Shown: one piece after another, positions 17,743-27,927 of the stretch | How positions within the stretch are numbered: the first letter of the stretch is position 1 | Layout of the letters: the number at the start of each line of letters is the position of its first letter | DNA from: Christiangramia sp. OXR-203 | Lineage (GTDB): Bacteria > Bacteroidota > Bacteroidia > Flavobacteriales > Flavobacteriaceae | NCBI RefSeq assembly: GCF_034372165.1 | Contig: NZ_CP139698.1 | Span: 992,001-1,056,000, forward strand | Direction: 5' to 3' | DNA length: 64,000 nucleotides | Made by a program: the position numbers and the translations under genes | The notes under the pieces: model-generated | Told to the model about the DNA's origin: nothing | Database searches by the model: none | The model's input: only the letters and a program-made list of their open reading frames with translations

Positions 17743-18564
17743 ATGAAAAAGGGGAATTCTTCAGAAAAAATCGTACTTATCACCGGCGCTTCCTCAGGAA
17801 TTGGTAAGTCAATCGCAAATTATCTTAGTCGGCAAAATTTCAAAGTTTATGGAACCTCACGTTCGCCTCAGAAATCTACGGATGAAAGCTTTACATTTTT
17901 ACAATTAGATGTAACCAGGGAAGATACTATTAAGCTGGCTGTTGAAGATGTTATCGCCAGAGAAGGCAGGCTGGATATTCTGATCAATAATGCAGGAGTC
18001 GGTATTACCGGACCTTTGGAAGAGACTCCGGAAGATGAGATCAAGAAGGCTTTTGAGACCAATTACTACGGTCCGCTTAGAATGATCAAAAATGTACTGC
18101 CTTATATGCGTGATCGCAAATCTGGTCTTATTATTAATGTTACCAGTATTGCTGGTTATATGGGATTGCCATATCGTGGAATATACTCTGCAACTAAAGG
18201 TGCTCTTGAAATCACTGCTGAGGCTTACCGAATGGAAATTGCTCAGTTTGGAATTACAATGACCAATGTAGCGCCTGGAGATTTTGCTACTAATATTGCT
18301 TCTGGAAGATATCATGCCCCCGTTTTACCAACTTCACCTTATAAGAAAGTATATGGTGAAACACTTGATCTTATGAATCAACATGTTAGTGCAGGGCAGG
18401 ATCCGCAACTAATGGCAAAGGCTATCCTCAAGATTATTAAGGATCCAGAGCCAAAAGTGCACTATCGGGTAGGCGAAATGTTGCAAAAAGTGTCTATCAA
18501 GCTAAAGGCATTACTGCCAGACAAACTTTACGAGAAGATGCTTATGAAGCATTATAAATTGTAA
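17743..18564 (+). CDS. SDR family oxidoreductase
   Basis: A 273-residue short-chain dehydrogenase. The Rossmann motif TGASSGIGKSIA (about 15-26), NNAGVGITG (about 85), the catalytic Ser in NVTSIAGYMG and the YxxxK pair in IYSATKGALE are all present, so it should be active with NAD(P)H. The C-terminal extension is typical of the 'classical' retinol/steroid-dehydrogenase-like subgroup; the substrate is unknown. The ATG at 17743 is preferred to a TTG three codons earlier, which sits in a near-match -7 element (CATATTTG, 17729-17736). Confidence 0.9.
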   Translation: MKKGNSSEKIVLITGASSGIGKSIANYLSRQNFKVYGTSRSPQKSTDESFTFLQLDVTREDTIKLAVEDVIAREGRLDILINNAGVGITGPLEETPEDEIKKAFETNYYGPLRMIKNVLPYMRDRKSGLIINVTSIAGYMGLPYRGIYSATKGALEITAEAYRMEIAQFGITMTNVAPGDFATNIASGRYHAPVLPTSPYKKVYGETLDLMNQHVSAGQDPQLMAKAILKIIKDPEPKVHYRVGEMLQKVSIKLKALLPDKLYEKMLMKHYKL

Positions 18565-18612
18565 TTTTGAGGAGCTTTTAAAATTAAACAACACAATTAA
18601 TTCTATACAACT

Positions 18613-19269
18613 ATGAAATTTTTTATTGATACAGCGAATCTGGATCAAATCAAAGAAGCACAGGCTTTAGGTGTGCTGGATGGTGTAACAACCAATCCAT
18701 CGCTAATGGCGAAGGAAGGTATTACCGGGAAGGACAATATTATCGAGCATTACAAAAAGATCTGTGAGCTAGTAGATGGAGATGTTAGTGCAGAAGTTAT
18801 TTCAACCGATCTTGATGGAATGATCAAGGAAGGTGAGGAGTTGGCAAAACTACACGACCAGATAGTGGTGAAGATCCCAATGATTAAAGAAGGTGTAAAA
18901 GCATTAAAATACTTTAGTGACCAGGGAATTAAGACAAATTGTACGCTGGTATTTTCAGCAGGGCAGGCGCTTTTAGCTGCAAAAGCTGGAGCTACTTATG
19001 TTTCTCCATTTATTGGAAGGCTTGATGATATCTCAACAGATGGTTTGAATCTTATTGCAGATATCAGACTTATATATGATAATTATGGATTTGAAACTCA
19101 GATCCTGGCAGCTTCAGTAAGACACACCATGCATGTACTGGAATGTGCGAAAATTGGAGCAGATGTTATGACTGGACCTATTTCTTCTATTGAAGGCTTA
19201 TTAAAGCATCCTTTGACCGACATTGGTCTTGAAAAATTCCTAGCAGATTATAACAAGGGAAATAAGTAA
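18613..19269 (+). CDS. fsa: Transaldolase / fructose-6-phosphate aldolase family
   Basis: A 218-residue TIM-barrel enzyme of the short transaldolase (TalC/FSA) type. [20 protein letters not shown] and [12 protein letters not shown] open the barrel. [10 protein letters not shown] (about 84-93) carries the Schiff-base Lys, and [12 protein letters not shown] the phosphate-site region. Members either act as transaldolase in the pentose phosphate pathway or cleave fructose 6-phosphate; sequence alone does not separate them safely. It follows the SDR gene by 48 bases and has its own terminator. Confidence 0.93.
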   Translation: MKFFIDTANLDQIKEAQALGVLDGVTTNPSLMAKEGITGKDNIIEHYKKICELVDGDVSAEVISTDLDGMIKEGEELAKLHDQIVVKIPMIKEGVKALKYFSDQGIKTNCTLVFSAGQALLAAKAGATYVSPFIGRLDDISTDGLNLIADIRLIYDNYGFETQILAASVRHTMHVLECAKIGADVMTGPISSIEGLLKHPLTDIGLEKFLADYNKGNK

Positions 19270-19287
19270 GACTAGATTAAATATTAT

Positions 19288-19316
19288 AAAAGGCTGCCGA
19301 GAGGTGGCCTTTTTTT
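19288..19316. terminator. Intrinsic terminator after transaldolase
   Basis: A 10-bp stem with two G-T pairs (19289-19298 with 19303-19312) and a GAGA loop, then a T-run that overlaps the stop codon of the convergent thioredoxin-like gene. Confidence 0.8.
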
Positions 19317-20727
19317 ATTGGGCAATGAATTTTTCTAATTCTTCCTCAAAATCGGAATTGCCAAATTGAATATCGCCTTTAACGATAATAGCGTCTTTAT
19401 TCACGAAGAATAATTTATTTAAATATCTACGATTGGAATCTTTGGTAATCTGTCTTCGCGCTATCTGATATTCAAAAGATTTATCATAGCCAAAGGTCTC
19501 CAGTGTTCTAAGCCATTCTTCCCGCTCGTTGATGTCTACATTCACCCCTATAAAGTCCACTTGCGGATACTTATCTCTTAACGAACTAATAATATTATGT
19601 TGCCAGCGATGATGCGCAGGAGCATAAAGAGACCAGGCATAGGTGACTGTAGGTTTGTTGATTATTTCACCATATTTCAACTCTTTCCCTGAAGTGTTGA
19701 CAGCCCATAGATCTGCAAGTGATTGGCCATTTAAATAAACTTTTTGAATTTCAGCAAGGTCACGAGCTTCTTCGATATGTGTGTACTCTATATCCTTTAG
19801 TAATTGTAATATGGAGTCTATCCTACTAACTTTTTCAGAATTAACGATCGCGAGCGTAGCAAGTCTGTCTAAAAATTCATTTTTCAGTGATTCAATATTA
19901 GAAAGAGAATCAATTAAGATCATTCTTCTTTCAATATTCTTATAGGAATTGATATTATAGCAATCCTTGTGTTCGTTATGCGTTCTCGTACAGTATTCGA
20001 TCGCTTTTGATCTCAGGTAGTCATCAATAAAATTTGTATACACGTAATAATCCTGTAGTTCACGATTATTAAAATCTATCTCCTTACGGTAATTATTGAA
20101 GTCTTCTGGAATCTGGTCTCTGTAATCTCTACGATATTTATTGATTAGAAAAGTATATCGTTCTCTAAGATCAAAATATTCGTAATCTATACTTGCTCGA
20201 GCCACTTCAAGGAATTCTTCTGAAAATTCCCTGTCTTCTGAAAGTGTATTCAGCTTATTAATTCTTTGCTGCCTGATGGAATCAGTAATTCGGGCAAATT
20301 CTGAAGGTGCTATCTTGTAGTAAGTAAGAATAAGGTCATTATTCTGCTCATTCTTAAGAAACATGTCCAGCAGAAAATTACTTTTCTCAGCACCGGCGCC
20401 GCTAAAATTCAAAGACTCATCGAAAGAAAGTGTATTCAGGTAAATTAGAACACTGTCACCAGGCTCCATATACATGATCTGGCTTTCAGGAGGATGGTTA
20501 AAAGTGTAAATTCCAGCTTCCAGTTTAGGATAATTCTTTCCAAACTGATTCTTTGCATCCAGAAATAAGGTGTCTATGATCTTGTTCTCTTTTGAGATCA
20601 CCACAAAGTCAGTTTCAGGGTTATTGATCTGACCGCCGAGATAAATTGTACCATTCTCATTGGAATCATTTGTACATCCACTGAAAATAAGCGCGCAACA
20701 AAGTGAAAGAAAATAAAAGTATTTCAT
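19315..20727 (-). CDS. Thioredoxin-fold lipoprotein lacking the CxxC motif
   Basis: A 470-residue lipoprotein (lipobox LIFSGC, Cys 18) built like Bacteroidota TlpA/DUF4369-type proteins: an N-terminal beta domain (about 25-110), a long charged helical middle (about 110-340) and a C-terminal thioredoxin-like domain (about 345-470). Where a TlpA protein has W-A-x-W-C-x-P-C, this one has WSLYAPAH (about 365-372), so both redox cysteines are replaced (Tyr and Ala). VDFIGVNVDINEREEWLRTL and KLFFVNKDAIIVKGD keep the fold. It is probably a non-redox binding protein; its partner is unknown. Confidence 0.78.
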   Translation of the reverse strand: MKYFYFLSLCCALIFSGCTNDSNENGTIYLGGQINNPETDFVVISKENKIIDTLFLDAKNQFGKNYPKLEAGIYTFNHPPESQIMYMEPGDSVLIYLNTLSFDESLNFSGAGAEKSNFLLDMFLKNEQNNDLILTYYKIAPSEFARITDSIRQQRINKLNTLSEDREFSEEFLEVARASIDYEYFDLRERYTFLINKYRRDYRDQIPEDFNNYRKEIDFNNRELQDYYVYTNFIDDYLRSKAIEYCTRTHNEHKDCYNINSYKNIERRMILIDSLSNIESLKNEFLDRLATLAIVNSEKVSRIDSILQLLKDIEYTHIEEARDLAEIQKVYLNGQSLADLWAVNTSGKELKYGEIINKPTVTYAWSLYAPAHHRWQHNIISSLRDKYPQVDFIGVNVDINEREEWLRTLETFGYDKSFEYQIARRQITKDSNRRYLNKLFFVNKDAIIVKGDIQFGNSDFEEELEKFIAQ

Positions 20728-20863
20728 TCCGTGTATTGGTATGAAGCTTTTCGGTCACTTCATTTTTTAACAAATATATTCTGTGCACCTGCGGAGCTGT
20801 GTTAAGTGTGCGTTAAAACGTATTTTTAAAACGTTAATCTTTCTTAGTAAGCTCCATAATAGC

Positions 20864-20871
20864 TACTTTTG
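20864..20871 (+). promoter_or_regulatory. Putative ABC-F gene -7 element
   Basis: TACTTTTG, an exact TAnnTTTG match, 23 bases before the ATG at 20895. Confidence 0.5.
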
Positions 20872-20891
20872 CAAAAAATTAATTTTTATAG

Positions 20892-22520
<1,629 letters not shown>

Positions 22521-22539
22521 TACAATTCGAACATGTAGA

Positions 22540-22570
22540 AAAAGCCTGAAGAAATCCTTCAGGCTTTTTT
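22540..22570. terminator. Bidirectional intrinsic terminator
   Basis: Stem GCCTGAAG (22544-22551) with CTTCAGGC (22557-22564), A-run left and T-run right, between the ABC-F gene and the convergent receptor gene. Confidence 0.88.
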
Positions 22571-22586
22571 GTTGGCTATAACAATT

Positions 22587-24944
22587 TTAAAACATCCCGC
22601 CACCGTCATTATCCTTATCTCGATCCTTACGCTGTAGGCTACGGTTCTTTCCACCGCCAAATCTATAAGAGACTCCCAGGTATACGGTTTGAGTTTCTCC
22701 TTTAAATCGTCCAACCTGATCAAAAGGTCTGCCGGCCAGGATATTGAATTCCTGAGTGTCAAAAACATCATTGAAATTGAGACTTACAGTAGCACGGTTA
22801 TCATCGAGGAAGTTGTAACGGGCTCCAAGATTCATAAAATACATATGGTCGATGTCGTATTGAAGTGATTTCATTTTGCTTCGGTAGAAACCAAAAGCAG
22901 AGAAGGAAAGAGTCTCTGTGGCTTTGAAATTATGGCTGGTTCTAAAAGTGAAGGCGGTATTGTCTATTTCAGCAAATTCAGTTCCTACCAGTCCGCTAAA
23001 GGTTTGTTCATAAAGCTCAAAACCGGAGTTGGTACTCCACCATTTTGTAAATTTGTAGTTACTCGAGAATTCTAAACCATACATATCTGCATCTCCAGAA
23101 TTCTGAAAAGTTAGAAACAGAGAGCCAGGTTCATTATCAAGCTCCGTGAAAATCTGATTAATTTCATCTACCGTTCTTCGGAAGAAAACACCTGCGCTAA
23201 GGCTTCCCTTGCGTTCAATTTTACGTGTATAATTAAACTCGAATGAATTGGTAAATTGTGGATCCAGCTCAGGATTCCCGGCAACAATAAGTCTTGGAGA
23301 CGATACTTCCCTAATTGGATTGATCTGGCTGAAACCTGGTCTGTCGACTCTCCTACTATAACTTAAATTGTAGGTGTTCTTTTCATCTGGAGTAAAGTTT
23401 AAGAAGCCTGTAGGGTAGACCGTGAGATAGTCATCTTCATAGACACGTTCACCCTGAAAATCTGCTGTCACCTGGTAGCTCTCCAGTCTGGCACCAACCT
23501 GGTAACTCCATTTTTCAAAGTTCTGGCCAAAAGTGGAATATAAACTCAGGATATCACGATCATAGATATAATCGGCATTTGTAAACTGCGGATTGGTAGT
23601 GTTATAATCATTTTCAGTTTCTAGTAACCTGGCTTCTGCACCAAGTTCCAGGCGGGAAACATCATTTAAAGGATTGGTATAGTCAATATTGGAAATAAAA
23701 TTTCTTCGGTCTTCAAATACCCGATCGATATATGGAATTAATTGAAGATCATTCTGGGCGAAATTAATATCTGCAACTTCATCTCCGTTATAATTATTGA
23801 AATCTGCTTCAAACTGAATCTCATGACCATCTTTTTCAAAATTGTGATCATATAGAAAATTATAGCTGGCATTGCTGTTATCGTAATTTACGTCCAGAAA
23901 CTGGCGAAAGTTTCTTGACGCCCCATTAAAATCTGTAAAACTCAAAGCGCCAATTGGTCCGCCGTCATAAAGGTTCTGATTGGTATAAATACTGAAGGTA
24001 TTATTGTCATCGAGATAGAAGTCAACGCCGATTTTGTACAAATAAGAATTATTTCGGTTTTCAACTTCAAACTCCTGTAGACTTTGAGATTCGGGAAGAA
24101 ATATAGTTCCGCCGTTTTCGCGATCTCCAAAATTGCTTCCCAAGTTTCCGAAGAAATTGAATTTGCCATTACGATAATTCATGTCGAGTGACCCATTAAA
24201 TCTTAGGTTTTCACCGTAGGTAAGACCGGTATTTAAATTGCCGTTAAAGCCATTAGTTGCATTTTTATGCAGTACAATATTAATTATTCCACTCATGCCT
24301 TCGGGATTGTATTTTGCTGAAGGATTTGTGATAAGCTCTATACTTTTAATGGAGGTGGAGGGAATTTGCTTTAGTAGTTGTGCAGGATCCATGTTAGTAG
24401 GCTTGCCGTCCACCAGAATTCGCACGTTGGAATTCCCGCGAAGAGAAATATTTCCATCCTGGTCTACATTCACAGATGGTATATTTACCATAATTTCTGA
24501 AGCACTGGCACCAGTTGTCATAAGATCTTTCCCGATATTAATGACTTTGCGATCCACTCGCTGTTCGATGGTAGTCCTTTCAGCAACTACTAGAGTTTCA
24601 TCGAGCATGGCCACATCGGGTTCCAGGTAAAGAACCCCGATTTCGATATTGGTTCTTCGCTGTTCGATCACAATGTCTCTACGGAAAGTCTTGTAGCCTA
24701 TGAATTGCACCTTTAATTCATAGGTTCCGGCCTTAAGATTTTCTACGATAAAGCTGCCGTCTTCAGCTGAAGTAATACCGGTGACAAGTTCACCTTCAGC
24801 ATTATTAATGATAATCGTGGCATAAGGGATCGCTTCCTGGAGTTCGGCATCCATGATAGTTCCTGAGACATTTCCATTGGGATCGGTTTTAGCACTTGCA
24901 ATTGATAAAAAGCTTAAAAATAAGCATAGAATTAACTGTTTCAT
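22587..24944 (-). CDS. TonB-dependent receptor-like outer membrane barrel protein
   Basis: A 785-residue outer-membrane protein. Signal peptide (1-18), carboxypeptidase-regulatory-like domain (about 22-105, VSGTIMDAELQEAIPYATII), plug domain (about 110-220, containing ASEIMVNIPSVNVDQDGNIS and VRILVDGKPTN) and a large C-terminal barrel of the Outer-membrane-beta-barrel-3 type. The C-terminus has a charged tail (RSLQRKDRDKDNDGGGMF) rather than the usual aromatic end strand, although VYLGVSYRFGGG just before it is a fitting last strand. No SusD partner is adjacent, so the cargo is unknown; siderophore, metal or peptide uptake are possible. Confidence 0.88.
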   Translation of the reverse strand: MKQLILCLFLSFLSIASAKTDPNGNVSGTIMDAELQEAIPYATIIINNAEGELVTGITSAEDGSFIVENLKAGTYELKVQFIGYKTFRRDIVIEQRRTNIEIGVLYLEPDVAMLDETLVVAERTTIEQRVDRKVINIGKDLMTTGASASEIMVNIPSVNVDQDGNISLRGNSNVRILVDGKPTNMDPAQLLKQIPSTSIKSIELITNPSAKYNPEGMSGIINIVLHKNATNGFNGNLNTGLTYGENLRFNGSLDMNYRNGKFNFFGNLGSNFGDRENGGTIFLPESQSLQEFEVENRNNSYLYKIGVDFYLDDNNTFSIYTNQNLYDGGPIGALSFTDFNGASRNFRQFLDVNYDNSNASYNFLYDHNFEKDGHEIQFEADFNNYNGDEVADINFAQNDLQLIPYIDRVFEDRRNFISNIDYTNPLNDVSRLELGAEARLLETENDYNTTNPQFTNADYIYDRDILSLYSTFGQNFEKWSYQVGARLESYQVTADFQGERVYEDDYLTVYPTGFLNFTPDEKNTYNLSYSRRVDRPGFSQINPIREVSSPRLIVAGNPELDPQFTNSFEFNYTRKIERKGSLSAGVFFRRTVDEINQIFTELDNEPGSLFLTFQNSGDADMYGLEFSSNYKFTKWWSTNSGFELYEQTFSGLVGTEFAEIDNTAFTFRTSHNFKATETLSFSAFGFYRSKMKSLQYDIDHMYFMNLGARYNFLDDNRATVSLNFNDVFDTQEFNILAGRPFDQVGRFKGETQTVYLGVSYRFGGGKNRSLQRKDRDKDNDGGGMF

Positions 24945-25078
24945 TTTTTGATTGATTAGATGATTAATTATAACATATTACCTTGCAATGCATAATAGAT
25001 GAAGCTATGTATTACAAAATGTGATGATACTACCTATAAGACGACTAAAAAATTCTCTTGTTACAATTATTTAAAAAT

Positions 25079-25111
25079 AACCTGCGTTCATCAAGAAGAT
25101 CAACGCAGGTT
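25079..25111. repeat. 10-bp inverted repeat in a 292-bp intergenic region
   Basis: AACCTGCGTT (25079-25088) and AACGCAGGTT (25102-25111) are perfect inverse copies with a 13-base loop. No T-run follows, so an ordinary terminator is unlikely; it could be an operator or RNA hairpin. The rest of 24945-25236 shows no gene. Confidence 0.5.
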
Positions 25112-25236
25112 TGTGATATCATGGTCATTAACACTAACCATCATAATTAAATCGATGATACCACAAAGGGCGCTCCTCAATTTAAAGACTGATCTATCTA
25201 GAGATTGTTACAGTAAAATTTATTTACTTTACCATT

Positions 25237-25599
25237 ATGAAGAAGAAAACACTGGTTCTGGGTGCTTCCTTAAAACCCAATAGATATTCCCATCTCGCCA
25301 TTAACAGACTTGTGAAATTTAAACAACCTACTGTGGCAATTGGTCTTAGAGAAGGAACGGTAGATGGTGTAAAGATCCATACAGAAATGGAAGATTTTGA
25401 AGACATCGATACCGTTACCCTATATCTTAATGCGAAAAGACAGGAACAGTATTACGATTATATCATATCACTGAATCCAAAAAGAGTGATTTTCAACCCT
25501 GGAACTGAAAACCCGGAGCTATACACATTGCTTCGGAAGAATAATATCTACTTCGAAAATGCCTGTACGCTGGTACTACTTTCTTCTCAGCAATATTAA
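25237..25599 (+). CDS. CoA-binding domain protein
   Basis: A 120-residue single-domain protein of the small CoA-binding (Rossmann-like, YccU-type) family. KKTLVLGASLKPNRYSHLAI (about 3-22) is the nucleotide loop, TVAIGLREGTVDGVKIH the second strand region, and KRVIFNPGTENPELYTLLRK the typical family segment. Probably cytoplasmic; no enzymatic role is established for such stand-alone domains. Its 3' end overlaps the convergent symporter gene by 24 bases. Confidence 0.9.
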   Translation: MKKKTLVLGASLKPNRYSHLAINRLVKFKQPTVAIGLREGTVDGVKIHTEMEDFEDIDTVTLYLNAKRQEQYYDYIISLNPKRVIFNPGTENPELYTLLRKNNIYFENACTLVLLSSQQY

Positions 25600-27015
25600 G
25601 CCTAAGAAAGTTAGAAAACCATTCAGAATCAGGATAAAGAATCCAAATTCGAATCCAAACCAGGTAAGACTGTTTACGCTGATGATGTAGGAAAGAACCG
25701 GAGCAAGAATGGCAATTGGCGGCACTAGTTTATCTTTTACCTGCCACTTCGTAAAAAGTCCAAACGCATACAGACCAAGTAATGGCCCATAAGTGTAACC
25801 AGCGAACTGAAACAATTTGTTGATCACACTTTTATCAGCGATCGCATATTTAAAGGCAAGCATCACCAGGACTAATAATATGGAGATCGCAATATGAATT
25901 TGCTTTCTTATCCTAATCTGTTTCTTCTCATCATATTTTTTTTCAATATCCAGGATATCGATACTAAAGGATGTTGTCAGACTAGTAAGAGCGCTGTCAG
26001 CACTGGAATAGGCGGCAGCGATAAGTCCCAGGATAAAGAAAACTGCTACGGCAAAACCAAGATTACCGCTGGCAGCTATCGCCGGAAATAATTCATCCTT
26101 CGTTTCGGTAATACCATTAAGATCGGCATAATCGGTTAAAAGTACTCCTAATGCCAGAAACAGGAAGTTTACGAAAACCAATACAATGGTAAACCAGAAC
26201 ATATTTTTCTGCGCATCTTTCAGGCTTCTGCAGGTAAGGTTTTTCTGCATCATATCCTGATCCAGACCAGTCATGACGATAGCGATGAACGCCCCGGAAA
26301 GGAACTGTTTTACAAAGTGATCTTTGCTTTTCCAATCGTCGAAGAAGAAGATCTGGGAATGCTCACTTTCTGCTAAATAATTCATAAGATTTGCTACAGA
26401 GAACCCGAGATCTTCAGAAATAAAATAGATGGTAATCCCCAGTGCTAGCAGCATAAAGAAGGTTTGCAGGGTATCTGTCCAGACGATGGTCTTAATCCCA
26501 CTTTTAAAGGTATACAGCCAGATAAGCAGGATGGTGATAGAAACCGTGATGTAATATGGAACACCTAAAGCATCAAATACGATAAGCTGTAGCACATTCG
26601 CCACCAGGAAAAGCCTGAAACTTGCACCAACAACACGGCTTAGCAGGAAAAAAGAAGCGCCTGTTTTATACGAAGCATTCCCAAATCGGGTATCTAGGTA
26701 AGTATATATGGAGGTAAGGTTAAGCTTATAATAAAGTGGAAGTAAAGCCTGCCCAATCACCGCGTATCCAACGGTATATCCAAGTACGACCTGGAAGTAA
26801 CTAAAAGAGTCGGTTTCAACGGTGCCGGGGATGGAGATAAAGGTGATCCCACTCAGCGAAGCACCAATCATTCCGAAAGCTACCAGATACCAGGGAGCCT
26901 GTTTATTCGCTTTAAAAAATTCAGCATTACTGCCTCCTCTTCCAGTGAAGTAGGAAATAAGAATAAGTACTGCAAAATAGGCGGCGATTAGAATAAGTAC
27001 CTGGTATGGTTGCAT
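25576..27015 (-). CDS. Sodium:solute symporter (SSS family)
   Basis: A 479-residue inner-membrane transporter with about 13 membrane segments, using the sodium gradient to import a small solute. Family landmarks are the N-terminal QVLILIAAYFAVLILISYFT helix, GMIGASLSGITFISIPG (about 53-69, the sodium/solute-site region of TM1-2), GLDQDMMQKNLTCRSLKDAQ and AAAYSSADSALTSLTTSFSID (about 335-355, TM8 sodium-site serines). The substrate cannot be read from sequence; sialic acid, sugar or proline are among known SSS cargos. Stands alone. Confidence 0.9.
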   Translation of the reverse strand: MQPYQVLILIAAYFAVLILISYFTGRGGSNAEFFKANKQAPWYLVAFGMIGASLSGITFISIPGTVETDSFSYFQVVLGYTVGYAVIGQALLPLYYKLNLTSIYTYLDTRFGNASYKTGASFFLLSRVVGASFRLFLVANVLQLIVFDALGVPYYITVSITILLIWLYTFKSGIKTIVWTDTLQTFFMLLALGITIYFISEDLGFSVANLMNYLAESEHSQIFFFDDWKSKDHFVKQFLSGAFIAIVMTGLDQDMMQKNLTCRSLKDAQKNMFWFTIVLVFVNFLFLALGVLLTDYADLNGITETKDELFPAIAASGNLGFAVAVFFILGLIAAAYSSADSALTSLTTSFSIDILDIEKKYDEKKQIRIRKQIHIAISILLVLVMLAFKYAIADKSVINKLFQFAGYTYGPLLGLYAFGLFTKWQVKDKLVPPIAILAPVLSYIISVNSLTWFGFEFGFFILILNGFLTFLGLILLRRK

Positions 27016-27092
27016 AATTTTTCTTTAAAGCGGGCAATTTACAAATTAAGCTGAAGCTAATTTCATACGGCAAAAAAATCATAAATTCGCGT

Positions 27093-27710
27093 ATGGATTT
27101 TTCATCAAAATTACTGGAACAGGCAGTAGACGAAATGTCTCAGTTGCCGGGAATAGGAAAGCGAACAGCGCTAAGACTGGTACTTCATTTACTGAAACAA
27201 CCGGAGGAGCAGACCTCCAGGCTGTCAAAATCCCTGCTCGATCTACGCGAGAATATTAAGCTTTGTAGTAATTGCTTCAACATTAGCGATACCGAGCTTT
27301 GTGAGATCTGTGCGAATCCTAACCGCGTTTCAGAAATTGTATGTGTGGTCGAAGATATTCGCGACGTGATGGCTATTGAGAATACCGGACAGTATCGGGG
27401 GCATTATCATGTACTTGGAGGAAAAATAAGTCCTATGGATGGGATTGGACCTTCGCAGTTAACAATAAAAGATTTGATTGAAAAGGTTCGAGAGGGGAAG
27501 ATCGAGGAGATCATATTCGCCTTGAGCAGCACGCTTGAAGGTGATACAACGAATTTCTATATTTTCAAGCAACTGGAAGGAACCGGAATCAAAACCTCTA
27601 CGATCGCCAGAGGAATTTCTGTAGGAGATGAGCTGGAATATGCAGATGAGGTGACCTTAGGAAGAAGTATAACGAATAGAATTCCCTTTGAAAATAGCCT
27701 GAAAAGCTAG
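27093..27710 (+). CDS. recR: Recombination protein RecR
   Basis: A 205-residue partner of RecO/RecF in loading RecA on gapped DNA. The helix-hairpin-helix region ([20 protein letters not shown]), the four-Cys zinc motif ([16 protein letters not shown], about 57-72) and the Toprim domain ([19 protein letters not shown] onward) are complete, as is the C-terminal [16 protein letters not shown]. The ATG lies only three bases after a near-consensus -7 element (TAAATTCG, 27082-27089), suggesting a leaderless or nearly leaderless mRNA. Confidence 0.96.
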   Translation: MDFSSKLLEQAVDEMSQLPGIGKRTALRLVLHLLKQPEEQTSRLSKSLLDLRENIKLCSNCFNISDTELCEICANPNRVSEIVCVVEDIRDVMAIENTGQYRGHYHVLGGKISPMDGIGPSQLTIKDLIEKVREGKIEEIIFALSSTLEGDTTNFYIFKQLEGTGIKTSTIARGISVGDELEYADEVTLGRSITNRIPFENSLKS

Positions 27711-27740
27711 AACTGGCGTAGAAACTAATAATAACATGAA

Positions 27741-27754
27741 GCATAAATTTATGC
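27741..27754. repeat. 14-bp perfect palindrome after recR
   Basis: GCATAAATTTATGC reads the same on both strands with no loop. It lies in the 217-bp gap between recR and the E2 gene, which otherwise shows only AT-rich promoter-like sequence (TTAATTTG at 27873, TAAATTCG at 27883). Confidence 0.5.
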
Positions 27755-27927
27755 GAATCTTTTTCAATTACGTTGTTGAAATTGTAATTTTAGCGGGAGT
27801 TTGATAAGTATACTTGTTTGAAAGAATGTCAGTATAATTCAATTTTATTGATTTTTTAATACTTAATAAGTGTTAATTTGATTAAATTCGCAACCTGAAT
27901 AATAAAAATCGCATCTGATTTAACGAT

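Noticed and set aside
22741-24944. SusC-type nutrient-uptake locus
   Set aside because: The receptor has a barrel and plug, but no SusD-like lipoprotein or glycoside hydrolase gene is next to it.
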